64,000 bases of DNA from contig ML679956.1 in NCBI GenBank assembly GCA_007922225.1, positions 78,452,834 to 78,516,833 on the forward strand, written 5' to 3'. The notes beneath the pieces are model-generated. The model did no database searches. It was not told where the DNA came from and saw nothing but the letters and a program-made list of their open reading frames with translations. A program made the position numbers and the translations under genes. Shown piece after piece: positions 37,601-42,839 of this stretch. Source of the DNA: Emydura subglobosa (lineage: Eukaryota; Chordata; Testudines; Chelidae). Positions within the stretch are counted from its first letter, which is position 1; each line of letters begins with the position of its first letter.

Positions 37601-39680
37601 CACCTTTCGCCTACTTCCTATACACAGTGGCCAGTTTTCATAAATATAAAATATCCTCCATAGTATTTTTACAAATAGCAAAATGCAGTAGGTCTAAATT
37701 AAAAACTAGGACCTGGATTTTCAGATACTACTAGTAATTTTGGGTGCCCAACCTGAGACACTGTAAAGCGGCTTGATTTTCAGGAAAGGTAGAAGGCACT
37801 CCACTTTCTGAAAATCAAGCTCCTTTAAGGTATCTTAAATTTGGGCACCCAAAAATTGAGACCCAACAGCACTAGTCATTTTTTAAAATTTAGACCCACA
37901 TGCCTGTTCAACTACAAGATACAATATTAGAGAATGTGTGGTCTCATGATCATCTTTCGGAAGGATACTCTAATAAAGACATATAGAAAATGTTAGCAGA
38001 TTTTTTCCTTAGGATATGCATGCAATGTTCCTTTTCTTCTCTTATAGGTGATGTGCAAGAAACTTTATAAAGATTAACTACAGGCTTACATGTCAAATTT
38101 TCCCCCAAGCATATATGGTAAATTTGCCCCATAAATAATTTCAAACCACTATTTTCTTCTTTCAGTTCTGCCAAAGTCACAAATTATCAGCTCCTGGTCT
38201 GTGAGGATCCCCAGAAAGTGGAATGCTAATGACATCACAATGATGCACCTACACTAGAGCATGGGATTAGCCTACAAAGAGTCAGGCAAACAGTGTTTGT
38301 GAGTTTGCAAACTATTCCATATGCTGTGTTTAAAAAATAATCAAAGTTATTTTTAAGTTACTTAATATCCCCATGAAACAAGAAAATATTTACAAAGTTT
38401 TGCCCTCAATGTTTGTATTTCATGCCCCACTGTAAGTGTAGAATGTCTGGTTTCCTTGTCTGGGACTGCCTCCATTTTGTTTCTAATTACATTTATATTG
38501 TATAGCTGAATCCTACGGGTAAAATTAGAGACCATACAAAACAACAAAATTCTAGATTCTTCTTGGACTATACCGTCTATGAATTTTATTTACTGAAACA
38601 ATTTCATACAGTTAGGGAAAGGCTTAAACCAAAATCTTAAGATAAAAAACTTTTGAACTTTGGGAGCGAGGGGTTTGGAATCTGAACCCAGACCTGAATC
38701 CTGTGGTTTGGGTTGATTTATACATGAAACAAGGTGCTAGACTTGCAAAACTAGAAAAGCAACATGTAAACTACATCTTGCTCCCTCAGTTTATAATAAT
38801 TTTTTTGATATAAAAATCTGGATTTGAGGTGCTCCAGCCACCTCACAAGCTTGCTCTTTCAAGATTTTTTTTTCCCTTCAGAAAATACACAAGGTTAAAT
38901 AATGTGAAAGCCAAATTTTTAAAAAGTTACAGAAACATACAAATTCTGTGAGCCATAAAAGTTAAATTCCATGTAGAAAACACTTAAAACAAAGGGATGC
39001 ATCTTGCATTAATGTTTTACAGAAAACATTTGCATTTGCCCCCAGAACATTGCTCTGTGTATTTTGCAAACATGCCAAAATTGGTCAAAGTTCAGTCTGC
39101 CTAGCCTGTCTTGTAGTCTGATTAACTGCTGGAGGCGTAAAATGAATTAAGAAATATCCCTGCTGGCCTGGGAACTTACAGAATAGGTTTCAACTTGAAA
39201 AGGATTCCCCTTTGTCCACAACACTCACGCAATTAAAACACACCAGAAAGAAGAATTTCTTGAATCTGAAGTCCTTAAAGAATCTCGTAATTATGGAACG
39301 CAAGCTTGACTAGAACGCAGTCAATAGAATTAGACATTCAGAGTTTCAAAGCCTTCTGTTATTCTGTAAACACAGGTAGTTGTGTGGATGGTTATAACAT
39401 GTGTGTGTAAGCCAAGCTCTTCAGTACATTTCTCAAGACAGTACCGTTGGACTTGAGGGGCCACAGAATAATTTTTTTAATCTGGCTAATTCTGATGCCT
39501 TTGACGCCACTACTGTCTGATCAGGTTCTCTTTATATTTGTTGCATCTATTTTTCCTTTTTTTCAGGCACTCTAATGCAGAACAAACAATTAATGCTTTA
39601 ACCTCTTCCCACAGTTCTGCTAAACATTTCTCAAAAGGCGAAAAGTTAATTAGGATGCACTTACCTCGTTTTCTTCTTCT
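1009..39680 (-). CDS. SETD2: SETD2, histone H3K36 methyltransferase (partial gene, exons 2-12)
   Basis: SETD2 trimethylates lysine 36 of histone H3 in the nucleus during RNA polymerase II elongation. Eleven exons on the minus strand join without a break in frame: 39665-39680, 31721-36165, 29531-29662, 28451-28579, 23837-23960, 22837-22914, 22421-22518, 18994-19120, 12808-12942, 11915-12043, 1009-1641. All introns with both ends visible are GT-AG. The translation follows the human SETD2 order as I remember it: disordered N-terminal region, AWS zinc domain, SET, post-SET, then the linker. Key motifs are intact ([29 protein letters not shown]), so the gene looks functional. Exon 1 (about 24 residues) lies above 64000; the C-terminal exons with WW and SRI (Pol II CTD binding) domains lie below 1. 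Exon numbers and residue numbers assume a human-like exon 1. Confidence 0.97.
2405..2548 (+). mobile_element. CR1 LINE 3'-end fragment
   Basis: A decayed CR1 tail: the 'aaactagactggacaaggc' type block followed by the CR1 3' end with ATTCTATGAT at 2535-2544. The 5' part is missing, as is usual for CR1. Confidence 0.7.
4758..5021. mobile_element. hAT-type MITE with perfect 8-bp target-site duplication
   Basis: A 264-bp non-autonomous element with terminal inverted repeats (CAGGGGTGGCCAACC at the left, its complement GGTTGGCCACCCCTG at the right). It is flanked by identical 8-bp copies CTTTAGAT at 4750-4757 and 5022-5029. Eight-base duplications and CAGGGGT-like ends are typical of the hAT superfamily. 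It has no transposase; the 90-codon open frame across it is incidental. Confidence 0.9.
5341..5495 (+). repeat. DIRS element 1, left inverted terminal repeat
   Basis: It pairs with the reverse complement of 11085-11245. Shared blocks include GCTCATGTCCATTCCC (one or two changes), TTGCTGGAAGCTTTTTC, GTACATGCTGG and CAGTATATAGG. Identity is roughly 80 per cent by eye. Confidence 0.88.
5593..5660. repeat. DIRS element 1, internal complementary region
   Basis: Its first half (about 5593-5625) is the reverse complement of the extreme left end (about 5310-5340). Its second half (about 5626-5660) is a direct copy of the terminal repeat start (TTGCTCATGTCCATTCCC type). Such a joined copy beside the 3' terminal repeat is the feature that DIRS elements use during circular-intermediate synthesis. 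Confidence 0.75.
5740..6430 (-). pseudogene. DIRS element 1, tyrosine recombinase remnant
   Basis: Minus-strand frames include [16 protein letters not shown], then [10 protein letters not shown] (6194-6430), a block typical of DIRS recombinases, and THYAITQQ near 5770-5800 where the family has its catalytic tyrosine. Stops and frameshifts break the gene between them. Confidence 0.75.
6900..7560 (-). pseudogene. DIRS element 1, RNase H and downstream domain remnant
   Basis: The minus frame 7191-7532 contains [16 protein letters not shown] and [12 protein letters not shown]. This matches the RNase H block and the cysteine-containing segment after it in DIRS polyproteins. The remnant continues with breaks to about 6900. 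Confidence 0.75.
7566..8530 (-). pseudogene. DIRS element 1, reverse transcriptase remnant
   Basis: Two overlapping minus frames, 8156-8527 and 7566-8174, together cover the reverse transcriptase: [20 protein letters not shown], then [25 protein letters not shown] and the active-site YLDD near 7957-7970. The change of frame near 8160-8175 shows a small indel. Confidence 0.85.
8896..8965 (-). mobile_element. CR1 3'-tail fragment inserted in DIRS element 1
   Basis: The plus strand reads as the complement of a CR1 end: an AGAATC-type terminus, then GGGCTGGAATGGACCTCAGG and GTCATCTAGTCCAACCCCCTG. DIRS sequence resumes on both sides, so the insertion is younger than the DIRS copy. Confidence 0.75.
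9040..10710 (-). pseudogene. DIRS element 1, gag-like region
   Basis: Lies between the 5' terminal repeat and the reverse transcriptase. The minus frame 9303-9557 contains [10 protein letters not shown] and [18 protein letters not shown], a block I associate with vertebrate DIRS gag proteins. Frames at 10086-10499 and 10322-10707 overlap and are interrupted. No zinc knuckle was seen. Confidence 0.65.
11085..11245 (-). repeat. DIRS element 1, right inverted terminal repeat
   Basis: The reverse complement matches 5341-5495 (shared GCTGGAAGCTTTTTC, GTACATGCTGG and CAGTATATAGG). It marks the 5' end of the element in its coding sense. Confidence 0.88.
11690..11800 (+). mobile_element. CR1 3'-end fragment
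   Basis: It contains GGGGAAGTTCTCTAGCCTGG and GGTCAGACTAGATGGCCACA, then TGGTTCCTTCTGGCCTTGG, the 3' terminal block of a common reptile CR1 subfamily. The same subfamily end occurs at 44830-44878. Confidence 0.8.
11915..12043 (-). CDS. SETD2: SETD2 exon 11: helical segment after the post-SET region
   Basis: A 129-nt exon of 43 codons, phase 0 at both ends, residues about 1786-1828. The acceptor is CTAG ending at 12044; the donor is GTCAGT from 11914, less common than GTAAGT but valid. It reads [13 protein letters not shown], then [17 protein letters not shown], which match the human protein almost residue for residue. The last twelve residues ([12 protein letters not shown]) are longer than the human end by about three residues, and a Cys stands where human has Arg in FLExHGL. 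The exon joins to exon 12 as ...LE/IMKTLE. It has no in-frame ATG start and shows up poorly as an ORF, although the plus-strand shadow frame is open. Confidence 0.93.
12044..12807 (-). other. SETD2 intron 10
   Basis: 764 bp, AT-rich. I see no repeat or gene in it. Confidence 0.8.
12808..12942 (-). CDS. SETD2: SETD2 exon 10: coiled segment VDGELEAL...LIQ
   Basis: A 135-nt exon of 45 codons, phase 0 at both ends, residues about 1741-1785. The acceptor is GTAG ending at 12943; the donor GTGAGG starts at 12807. The segment includes [20 protein letters not shown], then [11 protein letters not shown], an amphipathic heptad-like pattern that fits a short coiled coil. Only two or so residues differ from the human protein, so it is under strong constraint. 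Residues read beyond LKLIQ are intronic. Confidence 0.95.
13921..14090 (+). repeat. DIRS element 2, left inverted terminal repeat
   Basis: Matches the reverse complement of 17142-17327; shared blocks include GCTCATGTCCATTCTCAAAT (one change), ACATGCGCCAG and CTCCCTCTCAGTTCCTTCT. Confidence 0.88.
14146..14212. repeat. DIRS element 2, internal complementary region
   Basis: The first part is the reverse complement of the extreme left end (GGTTACTTACCTT type, 13901-13913). The second part repeats the terminal repeat start (TTGCTCAAGTCCATTCTCAA). It lies just inside the 3' terminal repeat, as in element 1. Confidence 0.75.
14250..15270 (-). pseudogene. DIRS element 2, tyrosine recombinase remnant
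   Basis: Minus frames contain VAHSTRAQ (the HxxR catalytic motif, near 14430), [19 protein letters not shown] with the catalytic Tyr near 14310, and [16 protein letters not shown] near 14900. Stops and shifts separate them, one within the TSA-VSEL block near 14822. Confidence 0.8.
15336..16547 (-). pseudogene. DIRS element 2, RNase H and methyltransferase-like domains
   Basis: A 403-codon open frame. It contains [13 protein letters not shown] (RNase H), LADHLSRSF and [15 protein letters not shown] followed by [12 protein letters not shown], a segment usual between RNase H and the recombinase in vertebrate DIRS and linked to an adenine-methyltransferase-like fold. The RNase H TDN motif is damaged by a frameshift-like change ([10 protein letters not shown] instead). 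Confidence 0.8.
16525..17081 (-). pseudogene. DIRS element 2, reverse transcriptase remnant
   Basis: Two overlapping frames give [60 protein letters not shown] and the active-site YLDDWLIKG near 16525-16555. The first frame breaks off after NLKDAYFH at about 16727. Confidence 0.87.
17142..17327 (-). repeat. DIRS element 2, right inverted terminal repeat
   Basis: Reverse complement of 13921-14090 with the shared blocks listed there. It contains a short alternating CA/GC stretch at 17270-17288. Confidence 0.88.
17426..17593. mobile_element. hAT-type MITE, decayed
   Basis: Ends CAGCGGCTCTCAAT / GGTTGAGAACCACTA resemble the CAGTGGTTCTCAACC inverted repeats of hAT MITEs. Flanking 8-mers CTGTATAC (17418-17425) and CTCTACAC (17594-17601) look like a target-site duplication with two changes. 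No coding capacity. Confidence 0.8.
18414..18688. repeat. Long foldback hairpin (possible MITE)
   Basis: An imperfect palindrome of 275 bp with arms of about 120 bp and a loop near 18536-18560. The outer 27 bases (18414-18440) pair with 18662-18688 with one mismatch. Further paired blocks are TGCAAGTTCAA, CCAAGG, TCAGGGCTCAC and CACTGCA/TGCAGTG type segments. No open frame and no clear target-site duplication were seen. It would fold into a long double strand in the SETD2 pre-mRNA. Confidence 0.8.
18747..18801. repeat. Poly-T and (CA)n microsatellite
   Basis: T-runs separated by single G, then about 22 bp of CA repeats with one interruption. Confidence 0.9.
18994..19120 (-). CDS. SETD2: SETD2 exon 9: post-SET zinc motif and basic tail
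   Basis: A 127-nt exon: one base completes the split Gly codon, then 42 codons, ending in phase 0 (residues about 1698-1740). The acceptor is ACAG ending at 19121; the donor is GTAAGT from 18993. It carries the post-SET CxCxxxxC motif in [14 protein letters not shown], whose three cysteines join a SET-domain cysteine to bind the fourth zinc next to the active site. It ends in a basic stretch, [12 protein letters not shown], which may act as a nuclear-localisation or nucleosomal DNA contact patch (inference). It appears identical to the human sequence over the zinc motif. Confidence 0.96.
19755..19860 (+). mobile_element. L2-clade LINE tail (or MIR tail)
   Basis: 'agattgtgaggtcacaggag' then 'ctgcttagcacaactgg' and 'gtcctttattaca' follow the order of the L2 3' terminus (GCAGGGACTG, CAGCGCCTAGCACAATGGG, GGTCCT). 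Old and diverged. Confidence 0.5.
20297..20330 (+). repeat. Perfect 17-bp tandem duplication
   Basis: Two identical copies of ACAATGGGCTTGCTAAA, at 20297-20313 and 20314-20330. Confidence 0.95.
20366..20389 (+). other. G-rich run, potential G-quadruplex
   Basis: Seven G, A, seven G, AGAGGAGGG: it satisfies the four-run G3 pattern with short loops on the plus strand. The SETD2 transcript carries the C-rich complement. Confidence 0.6.
21325..21400 (+). mobile_element. 5S rRNA-derived SINE or 5S pseudogene
   Basis: It follows vertebrate 5S rRNA: GTCTGATTTCAGAAGCTGGG aligns to the box A/intermediate element segment and CTTGGAACGGGTGACCACAT to the box C segment, in the right order and spacing. 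AmnSINE1-type SINEs carry such a 5S head. It is too diverged to be a working 5S gene. Confidence 0.65.
21990..22270 (+). mobile_element. CR1 LINE 3' fragment, old
   Basis: It contains CAGTCTCCCAAGGGAAAGGT, TTGGGATATTTAAAAGCAGA, then CCTGTATTAGAAGGGACATT and TTAGCCTTTTTCATCC, the usual order of the CR1 C-terminal coding end and tail. Confidence 0.75.
22421..22518 (-). CDS. SETD2: SETD2 exon 8: C-terminal part of the SET domain
   Basis: A 98-nt exon of 32 codons plus two bases of a split Gly codon (residues about 1666-1698). The acceptor is CTAG after a strong pyrimidine tract; the donor is GTAGGT from 22420. The translation is [20 protein letters not shown], then [13 protein letters not shown]. 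It holds the SET motif ELTFDY, whose tyrosine lies in the catalytic pocket, and the following QFQRYG, which helps to form the lysine channel. No substitutions against the human enzyme are evident. The exon is too short to show up as a start-to-stop ORF and was found by reading the splice sites. Confidence 0.96.
22519..22836 (-). other. SETD2 intron 7
   Basis: 318 bp, the shortest intron in the window. Nothing else was seen in it. Confidence 0.9.
22837..22914 (-). CDS. SETD2: SETD2 exon 7: SET domain cofactor-binding core
   Basis: A 78-nt exon of exactly 26 codons, phase 0 at both ends (residues about 1640-1665). The acceptor is TCAG ending at 22915; the donor is GTGAGC from 22836. It encodes [20 protein letters not shown] followed by [14 protein letters not shown] forms the pseudoknot that binds S-adenosylmethionine and supplies a zinc-ligand cysteine. 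The Arg in CSRFMNHS corresponds to the human residue (R1625 in my memory) whose mutation abolishes activity, and it is present. The intron to exon 8 is only 318 bp, the shortest in the window. Confidence 0.97.
22915..23836 (-). other. SETD2 intron 6
   Basis: 922 bp, AT-rich, with short incidental open frames only. Confidence 0.85.
23837..23960 (-). CDS. SETD2: SETD2 exon 6: N-terminal half of the SET domain
   Basis: A 124-nt exon: one base completes a Ser codon, then 41 codons ending in phase 0 (residues about 1598-1639). The acceptor is GCAG ending at 23961; the donor is GTAAGT from 23836. It encodes [20 protein letters not shown] and then [21 protein letters not shown]. The YCGEV turn and the HYYFMAL strand are typical of SET enzymes of the SETD2/NSD group. 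The sequence looks identical to human in this stretch. Confidence 0.97.
24513..25285 (+). mobile_element. CR1 LINE, 5'-truncated
   Basis: Codes the C-terminal end of CR1 ORF2: blocks read [14 protein letters not shown] and then [38 protein letters not shown] and [20 protein letters not shown]. The 3' terminus carries CTTCTATGATTCTAT. It belongs to the same subfamily as the opposite-strand copy at 57625-58765. Confidence 0.92.
26830..27311 (+). mobile_element. L2-clade LINE 3' end
   Basis: Carries the L2-type tail AAGCTCTTCAGGGCAAGGAC, then CTGTACAGCATCTAACACAA and TGGAGCTCC. The preceding sequence has the LINE C-terminal 'K-P-Y-N-F-F' type segment, weakly. Confidence 0.6.
27312..28335 (-). 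mobile_element. L2-clade LINE, reverse transcriptase relic
   Basis: On the minus strand, frames 28078-28332 and 27777-28130 show a broken reverse transcriptase: [17 protein letters not shown] (family GSVLSPLLFSLY), [15 protein letters not shown] (family YADDSQ, active site changed to TDD), then HLKL and TELL-like segments. The 3' tail near 27330-27425 reads as CTTTGGGGCAAGGGCACTGG, TGTTTGTACAGTGCCTAGCA. Confidence 0.7.
28451..28579 (-). CDS. SETD2: SETD2 exon 5: end of AWS and start of SET
   Basis: A 129-nt exon: one base completes Cys, then 42 codons, then two bases of Ser (residues about 1555-1598). The acceptor is TTAG ending at 28580; the donor is GTAAGA from 28450. It encodes [20 protein letters not shown] and continues [23 protein letters not shown]. 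The cysteines of CPNGDYC finish the AWS zinc cluster. The KGWGLRA motif is the first SET strand, which contacts S-adenosylmethionine. Residues read upstream of the acceptor in the same frame are intronic. Confidence 0.97.
28580..29530 (-). other. SETD2 intron 4
   Basis: 951 bp without recognisable repeats; a CT/GA-rich patch lies at 28900-29200. Confidence 0.8.
29531..29662 (-). CDS. SETD2: SETD2 exon 4: AWS zinc domain
   Basis: A 132-nt exon: one base completes Arg, then 43 codons, then TG of the next Cys (residues about 1511-1555). The acceptor is GCAG ending at 29663; the donor is GTGAGT from 29530. It encodes [20 protein letters not shown], then [20 protein letters not shown] and MIE. 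This is the cysteine-rich AWS (associated with SET) module (CEC...C...C) that packs against the SET domain. Reading on past the donor would give Trp instead of the conserved Cys, which confirms the splice site. Confidence 0.96.
29663..31720 (-). other. SETD2 intron 3
   Basis: 2,058 bp of AT-rich sequence. The open frames at 30123-30392 have no family resemblance. No repeat identified. Confidence 0.8.
31721..36165 (-). CDS. SETD2: SETD2 exon 3: giant exon coding the disordered N-terminal region
   Basis: A 4,445-nt exon of 1,481 codons plus two bases, open throughout (residues about 30-1511). The acceptor is GCAG at 36169-36166; the donor is GTAACT from 31720. It opens [20 protein letters not shown] and VEQ-like basic blocks shared with human ([20 protein letters not shown]). 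There follow a Pro/Ala-rich stretch, a long Ser/Arg-rich tract with repeated SDRxS units near 34620-35330, acidic low-complexity regions, the conserved [17 protein letters not shown] near 32990-33050, and ENVYLTER at the end. The region is intrinsically disordered in the family and is a known target of proteasomal turnover. The middle (about 33200-34600) diverges strongly from human, while both ends are well conserved. Upstream residues read from Met at 36225 are intron. Confidence 0.97.
37190..37430. mobile_element. DNA-transposon MITE with GTCTACAC-type ends
   Basis: The left end GGGTTTATCTACACACAAAA and the complement of the right end AACTGTGTAGACCAGACCTT form imperfect inverted ends; TATAACTATTTC and GAAATAGTTATACC are paired near 37340-37393. 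Similar ends occur at 51290-51557 and fragments at 46505 and 56265. Such repeats are common in reptiles. Superfamily uncertain. Confidence 0.6.
37733..37876. repeat. Palindromic interspersed repeat
   Basis: The arms pair: AATTTTGGGTGCCCA with TGGGCACCCAAAAATT, CTTGATTTTCAG with CTGAAAATCAAG, and CTAGT with ACTAG at the outside, around a centre at 37785-37803. No coding capacity. It resembles an old amniote foldback MITE. Confidence 0.7.
39665..39680 (-). CDS. SETD2: SETD2 exon 2: 16-nt microexon
   Basis: A candidate 16-nt exon, A GAA GAA GAA AAC GAG on the minus strand, between an acceptor ending ATAG (39684-39681) and a perfect GTAAGT donor from 39664. It codes EEENE after completing a Glu codon, giving (E)EEENE/GKTENVQ. 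The human N terminus as I recall it reads PTPEEEENEAKIENVQ, so length, phase (in 2, out 0) and residues all fit exactly. The preceding intron holds CT-rich stretches at 39700-39735 as a branch and pyrimidine region. It is far too short to be found as an ORF. I infer it from splice-site and phase agreement, with no transcript support. Confidence 0.85.
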
Positions 39681-40799
39681 CTATTGCAATCCAGCCGAGA
39701 AAGCATGCAAAAGAAAACACAGAAAGAAAGTGTAAATACCTTGTGGAAACAAGAGATTTAGTGATCGTCTTTAAATTAAGAAAAAAACCTACAAGCCAGA
39801 TCCTGAAACCTCTACTCACATTTAGCAGCACTTTACTCTCCCAGAAGTCCCACTGCAATATAGGAGTCTACTTACAGAGTAAGGGTCCCCACAAACACTA
39901 ACTTTCTTAGCATGCAGCTAATCATATATGCCAACTAATCCCTAAAGAAGAATCTTTCCGTTTTTAAAAGATCAGTAATTTTTATAGCTTCAATATTCAA
40001 GGACACTGACCAGGTAAACCTTGTTAAAACACAGCTAATTAAGCTAATGCCCTTTTTCTGATGCTTTAAGAATTAATAAACTCCCTGTTTCAATGAGTAA
40101 GAGCACATAATGGCAGGTTTCCAGCTATGAAATCATGAAAAATAAACTTGAAATAAATCAGTTTTTGCAGATGCCTTTTAATAATATTATGAAAAGATCA
40201 CAGCACCCGTCCTTTTCCAAAGAGTTCCCACTCCATCACTACCAAAAATAACATTTACAATAACTTTTTTTTTTTTTTTTTTTTAAATAGCTTGCTATTA
40301 TTTTCCAGGGAACCAAGAGAAATATCTGCATTATATGTTTATGGACTCCAATACTTTATTTTATGTGGCACTTCAATACCAAGGGCATAGGTACTTTAAA
40401 CACACTAATCTCTCAAGCACTAAATGATTTCAAATTATAAACTAATTCTGACTAACCTCGCAGCATTCAACTAAGTGCAAAACTCATTTCTGACTTATCT
40501 TTCCTTCATTAAGTTCTTCAGACAGATATACCACATGCAAAAATAAGTTATTTCTTCTACAAGCAGAAAAGAAGATTAAGATTTCTATTGCTATTTGTTT
40601 TTAAATACTTTGGAGATGCTCAAATACTGCATTGATGGGGCCATGTAAGCACCTATATGGATAGACATAAAAATCTCAGATATCTCTATCACCAGAGGTT
40701 ATTGTTAAAGTTCAGTTTATATATAAAACAAGGCATTAATCTTCATCAGTTATGTCCTTCCTCAGTCATTTGTTGTTTTTAAATTCTCCAAACATTATG

Positions 40800-40829
40800 G
40801 TGCGCACACGTGTATGCGCGCACGTATAC
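40800..40829. other. Alternating purine-pyrimidine tract (potential Z-DNA)
   Basis: Thirty bases alternate purine and pyrimidine without a break, with GCGC, CACACGTGTA and GCGCGCAC blocks that include an ACACGTGT palindrome. Confidence 0.8.
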
Positions 40830-41461
40830 CTTATAAACAAAACATGATTTCCCAGCTAATTGTGAAAGATTGGTGATATTTTTCTCTCTCTGTGTAGGAA
40901 AAGAAACAACTCCAGGCCTTGTTTACATTAGATTCAGACCAATAATTCACCATCGATTCAGCTCAGCCAGTAGCAGAACTGGTTGAAGAGCTCGTGCAGA
41001 GAGGGCCCAAACATTTTACCACTGTGTCATCCAATCCTGAGGCTTCCTGTGAAGCATCAATATTTGGAGCAGAAAGTCAGCTTTCACTTTCTGTACAGAG
41101 CATGCAGCAGCTCCAACAGATGAGAGCGAAGCACTGATTGGACCCTTCCCCTCCTAAATAAATGTCACTACACAGTTAGGAACAAGCTAGAGTTAAAAAC
41201 AATCACCATAGTCAATATGCTATCACCTCTCTGAAAAATGCACATCCTATTCAGACAGCACCATTCATAAACTATTTTTACAATAGCAATAATAGGCTTT
41301 GTGTTTATGAAGGAAACATAACCTGTGAGTGTAAACAACCTATGGGCTTCACAAAGGATGAAAATATGATTTAATGAGGTCATGAAAGACTTAAGTTCTC
41401 TGTATGCTATTTACGTGCAAGAAGCCTGAAGCCCTTAAAAAAACAAAAACCCACCATTTTA

Positions 41462-41890
41462 ACATAGATTAATAGATTCCATGGCAAAAGAGAGACCTCT
41501 GTGGTCATTTAGTCTGACCTCTTGTATAACACAGGCCAGAGAACAACTACAAAAAGTTATTAGAGCATATCTTTTAGAAAAATCATCAAATCTCAATTTA
41601 AAAATTATCAGTGATGGAGAATACAACATGACCCTTGGAAAATTATTCACTGTTAAAAATTTACACTTTATTTCAAGTCTGAATTTTATACCTTTCTCTG
41701 TTGGACTGAAGAGTCCATTATTAAAATTGTTCCCCATTTAGGGTCACCCTTTAACCTTTTCTTTGATAAGCTAAACAGATTGAGCTCCTTGAGTCTACCA
41801 CTAGAAAGCATTTTTTTAAAATCCTTTAATCATTCTTGCGGCTCTTCTCTGAACCCTCTCCAATTTATCAACATCCTTCTTGAGTTAGTG
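41462..41890 (-). mobile_element. CR1 LINE 3' fragment, old
   Basis: On the plus strand it reads as CR1 complement: TGGTCATTTAGTCTGACCTC at the tail, later GATTGAGCTCCTTGAGTCTA and CTCTTCTCTGAACCCTCTCC, the complement of the CR1 segment coding a QRRA-type block. Confidence 0.75.
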
Positions 41891-42524
41891 TTTAAAAGCA
41901 GGTTTCATTTTCAAGTCCACAGACAGTGAAATCCAGTAACAGACCACCACCATCCTGGAGTCACATACTTCACATATTAAAAGGAAGTGCTTATGGGGCC
42001 AGAAACTCACAATGAGATTAGATATAGCTGACTGTCAACATATGAGCATTCAATTCTATAAATACATGCTAATTAGAGAGCCTCTTATGGATCAACAGTG
42101 TTCCCATACAGTAAGTAGTGTCAGAGCCATGAAGTGTAGGCAGGTGGTTCCAGAATCAAGTTATATTAAGTGTTTCCCCATAAGTCACATATTTAAAAAT
42201 AAAACCAGGGGAGGCAGTTATATATCAAAGCATTACATCTAAAAAAATGTATTATCTATATACAGGTAACACTCAGGAGATATTTTTCCGTTACTGCAAT
42301 CTTCTAGCAGCCAAAAAGAATTAGCCAATGTTTTAAAGCCGGCAATGTCATGCAAAGCAAAATCCAACTAAAACAACAGCATATACATATATAACTTCTA
42401 TTACCTGAGGATCTCCAAGTGATTATAAACATTAAGGATAAAGATTTCAAAGCACCTAAGCCACTTCCCATTTTCAAATGACTTGGGCAGTTAGGAATGA
42501 TAAAAATGCTTGAATGTGACTTAG

Positions 42525-42790
42525 GGTACCTCTATATCGTAATCACAGGATGAGACAGCTCAAGCTGACAGACCCAAGCTATAAATCTAGCTAGCTCGGG
42601 TACCAGAGCAGTGCAGCTGCAGCAGTGCATGCTTCAGTGTGGGCAATATAAGCCCGCCTGGAACCTTAATTATTCAAATGACTCAAAGGGCTAGCCTGAA
42701 CCATAGCTTGAACTGCCGCGGATTCACTGCTCCGGGACCCAAGCTAGCTAGGGTGCATCAGCATGAGCTGCAATCACACCCTGAGTTGGA
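42525..42790. mobile_element. Probable non-autonomous DNA transposon (CTAGCTAG-rich)
   Basis: Inverted internal segments AATCTAGCTAGCTCGGGT (42584-42601) and GGGACCCAAGCTAGCTAGGG (42735-42754), plus GCAATCACA-like ends, match a MITE type frequent in reptile genomes. No target-site duplication resolved. Confidence 0.5.
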
Positions 42791-42839
42791 CTTTGCAAAG
42801 TGAATTAAAACTAATAGTAAAAGGTTCTATAGCCAAATA

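Larger units (their letters stand above)
36166..39664 (-). other. SETD2 intron 2, 3.5 kb
   Basis: It contains a MITE (37190-37430) and a palindromic repeat (37733-37876). The rest (36170-37180, 37890-39660) is AT-rich with no recognised feature. Confidence 0.75.
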
